In this document: piece after piece, positions 61,851 to 64,000 of the stretch | How the letters are laid out: each line of letters starts with the position of its first letter | Position numbering within the stretch: position 1 is the stretch's first letter | From: Massilia sp. R2A-15 | Lineage (GTDB): Bacteria; Pseudomonadota; Gammaproteobacteria; Burkholderiales; Burkholderiaceae_D | Assembly: GCF_030704305.1 (NCBI RefSeq) | Contig: NZ_CP131935.1 | Location: 3,596,001 to 3,660,000 of the forward strand | Length of the DNA stretch: 64,000 bases | Direction of reading: 5' to 3' | The notes under the pieces: generated by a model | Seen by the model: only the letters and a program-made list of their open reading frames with translations | Databases searched by the model: none | What the model was told of the DNA's origin: nothing | Translations under genes and position numbers: made by a program

Positions 61851-62362
61851 GGTTACTCTTTGGACAAATGGTGCGCGTGGCGCAGGTACAAGCAGTCTTG
61901 GATTGCCGGCGAAGTCGTGGCGCGGCGGCTGGCAGGGGCATTGAATGCCACTACGGCCATTTCATGACCGTTTTGCCATCATTTTGATGCTTGAAGGCAA
62001 TACCGATATGGTGACTATACCTTCAAAAAAAACGCGGGTGCAAATAAATTAGTGTAAAACTTCGTGTAGCGCAACAAATGTGAACATTGCGGTAATTCAA
62101 TTAGTGATGGGCTGCTAATTAGATGATCGTTCTGATAAAAACGAACAATCCGTATTTGAAATTCAGATAATTGTACAAATGAAAATTATCTTTAGAATCA
62201 TACTGTTGCAGTTGTTCTATATAAGCGAAGTAATGGATGAGCGAACGCTGCGGACAATAAGCTCCCATTGTAATTCGATTTGAGGTTCTGGTTTACCTCG
62301 GGCATAAAAATGCCATTGCCGTGGATAAAAGCGCAATTACCGAGGACGGGGTCTGGAAGCGA
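61851..62362. other. AT-rich gene-free region upstream of the FtsH-like gene
   Basis: About 510 bp with low GC (62000-62230 in particular). No gene is visible on either strand. It separates the FtsH-like gene from the DUF1697 gene and should contain the former's promoter. Confidence 0.6.
62014..62043 (-). promoter_or_regulatory. possible promoter of the FtsH-like gene
   Basis: On the minus strand TTGCAC (62043-62038), an 18-bp spacer and TATAGT (62019-62014), giving a leader of about 160 bases before ATG 61850. The match is moderate and alternatives exist in this AT-rich region. Confidence 0.35.
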
Positions 62363-62917
62363 TCAAGGCGCGGGCGCGCACAGCTCCCGCAATTTGCGCA
62401 AGGTATTCCAGTTGCGCGACGTGGTGGCGTCGCCCAGCGCCCCGGACACCGCGGCGGCCGCGGCGCTGTCGAGCACGCCGGTCGGACACCAGACATAGGC
62501 GGCGCGCTCGCCGATCGCCAGCGCGCCCGGCGCCCAGTCCTGGCGCGCCAGCGGTTCGAGCAGCTTGCGCTGATCGGCGCCGGCCAGGATGAACGCCACC
62601 AGCCGCGCATGGTCGGTGGCCTGGCCGAGCAGCGGATTGCCGTCGACCACCGCCTGCAGCTCGGCGGCGCCGAGCACCGTGACGCGCGAGGCGACGCCCA
62701 GGCGCTGCACCAGCGCCGCCTCGATCGCCGCCGCGGCCTTGCCCGGCGCGAACTTGCCGCCGCCGAAGACGACGTTGCCGCTGTTGAGCACGGTGCGCAC
62801 GTCCGTGAACCCCAGCTCCTCGAACAAGGCGCGCAGGTCGGCCATCGCGATGCGCTTGGCGCGGCCGACGTTGATTCCGCGCAGCAGCGCGATGCCGGGA
62901 CCGCCGCGCGCGCTCAA
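62363..62917 (-). CDS. DUF1697 protein, TTG start
   Basis: A 184-residue cytoplasmic protein. IALLRGINVGRAKRIAMADL, LFEELGFTDVRTVLNSGNVV and the C-terminal TTSRNWNTLRKLRELC are the DUF1697 signature. The start is TTG 62917, whose bases overlap the stop of the glutathione S-transferase gene (TTGA), so the two are coupled. No biochemical function is established for the family. Confidence 0.88.
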   Translation of the reverse strand: MSARGGPGIALLRGINVGRAKRIAMADLRALFEELGFTDVRTVLNSGNVVFGGGKFAPGKAAAAIEAALVQRLGVASRVTVLGAAELQAVVDGNPLLGQATDHARLVAFILAGADQRKLLEPLARQDWAPGALAIGERAAYVWCPTGVLDSAAAAAVSGALGDATTSRNWNTLRKLRELCAPAP

Positions 62918-63522
62918 CCGAGCAAGCCCTCGTCGCGCATCGCCTGCTGGACTGCGGGACGCGCGCCGATGCGGGCGTGGAAGGCTTGCAGGTTCGGCAT
63001 GTCGGCGAGGTCCGGCCCGACCTTCTTGGTCCAGTTGAGGATGGTAAACAGGTAGCCGTCCGCGACGCTGAACTTGTCGCCGACCAGGTAGTCGTGCCCA
63101 TTGAGCAACTTCTCGGCCTGGCCGAAGCGCTTGGTCAGGTTGGCGCGCGCCTGTTCCTTGGCCTCGTCGGTCGAGGCCGGGTTGAACAGCGGCGTGAATC
63201 CCTTGTGAATTTCGGCGCTGATGAAGTTGAGGCGCTCGAGCAGGTGGTAGTGGTCGTCACTGCCGAAGGCCGGCACGAGCTGCTTGTCCTTGGCCTGATG
63301 GGCGATGTACTGGACGATCGCGGGACCTTCGGTCAGCACCTGGCCGTTGTCGAGCTGCAGGGCCGGCACATAGCCGCGCGGATTGACCTCGAGGTAATCG
63401 GCGCCGCTGGCGGTTTTCTTGCTGCGCAGGTCGACCTTTTCCGTGGTGTACGGGAGACCGGATTCCTGCAGGGCGATGTGCGGCGAAAGGGAGCAGGCGC
63501 CAGGAGCGAAGTACAGTTTCAT
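62914..63522 (-). CDS. glutathione S-transferase, beta-class-like
   Basis: A 202-residue GST. MKLYFAPGACSLSPHIALQE is the beta-class N-terminus with the active-site Cys10, and NPRGYVPALQLDNGQVLTEG supplies the glutathione-binding cis-Pro and the conserved Glu-Gly. The C-terminal helical domain ends with HARIGARPAVQQAMRDEGLL. ATG 63522 has GGAA upstream; the longer frame to 63564 is unlikely. It detoxifies electrophiles or handles oxidised thiols by family. It is followed by the DUF1697 gene in the same operon. Confidence 0.93.
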   Translation of the reverse strand: MKLYFAPGACSLSPHIALQESGLPYTTEKVDLRSKKTASGADYLEVNPRGYVPALQLDNGQVLTEGPAIVQYIAHQAKDKQLVPAFGSDDHYHLLERLNFISAEIHKGFTPLFNPASTDEAKEQARANLTKRFGQAEKLLNGHDYLVGDKFSVADGYLFTILNWTKKVGPDLADMPNLQAFHARIGARPAVQQAMRDEGLLG

Positions 63523-63636
63523 GGGGTTCCTTTGCAAGAAAATGGGCGCGATTGCGGCGCGCACAAGGGGTCAATGGAGATGGCGAGAATATAACAAAAC
63601 CGCCGGCCTCGCTTGGCCGCACGCAAGCGGTGCGAA

Positions 63637-64000
63637 CTACTCGGCCGGGACAGCCTGCGGCGCCACGCGCGGAATGCGCAGGGTAAATTCGGTGCCCAGG
63701 CCGGGCGTGCTGCGCGCCGTGATCGTGCCGCCGAATTGCTTGGCCACCAGGTTGTAGACGATGTTCAGGCCCAGGCCGGTGCCGCCCTGCCCGCGCCGGG
63801 TGGTGAAGAAGGGCTCGAAAATGCGGTCGAGCGCGTCCGGCGCGATGCCCCTGCCGTTGTCGGCCAGCGCGATCTCGACCGTCTCGCCGAGCTGGCGCGC
63901 GCTGATCTCGATGCGCCCCTCCTGGTCGGCGCCGAAGGCGTGCTCGGCGCAATTGAGCACCAGGTTGGTGATCACCTGGGCAAAGGCGCCGGGGTAGCTG
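63637..64000 (-). CDS. sensor histidine kinase, C-terminal part (cut by the window edge)
   Basis: The last 120 codons of a kinase whose 5' end lies beyond 64000. SYPGAFAQVITNLVLNCAEH is the N box, IALADNGRGIAPDALDRIFE the G1 box, and QGGTGLGLNIVYNLVAKQFG the G2 box of the HATPase domain, so the catalytic part is intact. It is separated from the GST gene by 114 bp. Sensor domains and partner regulator cannot be seen. Confidence 0.9.
   Translation of the reverse strand, partial: SYPGAFAQVITNLVLNCAEHAFGADQEGRIEISARQLGETVEIALADNGRGIAPDALDRIFEPFFTTRRGQGGTGLGLNIVYNLVAKQFGGTITARSTPGLGTEFTLRIPRVAPQAVPAE

Overview
The window reads as chromosomal DNA of a high-GC betaproteobacterium. The gene repertoire (aroG, tsaD, xerD, mutL-miaA, a dctPQM TRAP operon, a BPSL0067-family gene) and codon use fit Oxalobacteraceae, most likely a Massilia-like soil or water bacterium. 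That placement is an inference; there is no rRNA here to confirm it. Most of the window is ordinary chromosome with short operons on both strands. It contains one complete IS3-family element, one tRNA gene (Met, anticodon CAT), and no CRISPR array or prophage.

Layout. 1-3.7 kb: small lipoprotein, DAHP synthase, tsaD, and an endonuclease/exonuclease/phosphatase-fold protein. 3.8-7.5 kb (minus): an NrtABD-type ABC importer and a FrnE-like DsbA protein. 7.6-8.9 kb: the IS3 element, inserted inside a dispersed palindrome. 8.9-14.5 kb: plsY, a secreted protein, ybaK, a second EEP protein and a PAS-PAS-GGDEF-EAL protein. 14.9-19.2 kb: RND efflux adaptor and pump. 19.4-21.1 kb: a Lys-rich small protein, xerD, ogt. 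21.4-27.4 kb: a dctPQM dicarboxylate TRAP transporter divergent from a DctS/DctR-like two-component system, with a perfect inverted repeat between them. 27.5-31.2 kb: MarR regulator with a tautomerase, three poorly known proteins and queG. 31.2-40.9 kb: tsaE-amiC-mutarotase, carbonic anhydrase, DedA, cyclophilin, mutL-MFS-miaA. 41-44 kb: tRNA-Met, a second-type FtsZ and a secreted protein with two TonB-C-like domains. 44-50.9 kb: an AT-rich stretch with a frameshifted small gene, an MFS transporter and a DUF2339/DUF3999 pair, all bracketed by a 26-bp direct repeat. 50.9-54 kb: a ComP-like sensor without kinase, DUF445 and DUF2007 proteins. 54.1-58.3 kb: a racemase/acyl-CoA dehydrogenase/thiolase operon divergent from a TetR regulator. 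58.3-59.7 kb: a membrane protein and a probable amidase effector-immunity pair. 59.9-64 kb: an FtsH-like protease, a DUF1697 protein, a glutathione S-transferase and the end of a histidine kinase.

The most distinctive features are two families of dispersed palindromic repeats. Family A (about 27-30 bp, arms GGGGTC...GACCCC, about 17 copies) sits mostly just after stop codons. It was the target of the IS insertion and supplies the last codons of one gene. Family B (about 90-110 bp, four copies) is REP-like. Other points of interest are the FtsZ paralogue without a recognisable C-terminal partner peptide, the divergent FtsH-like protease, the effector-immunity pair, the candidate operators for the dct and MarR genes, and the 6.85-kb block between direct repeats.
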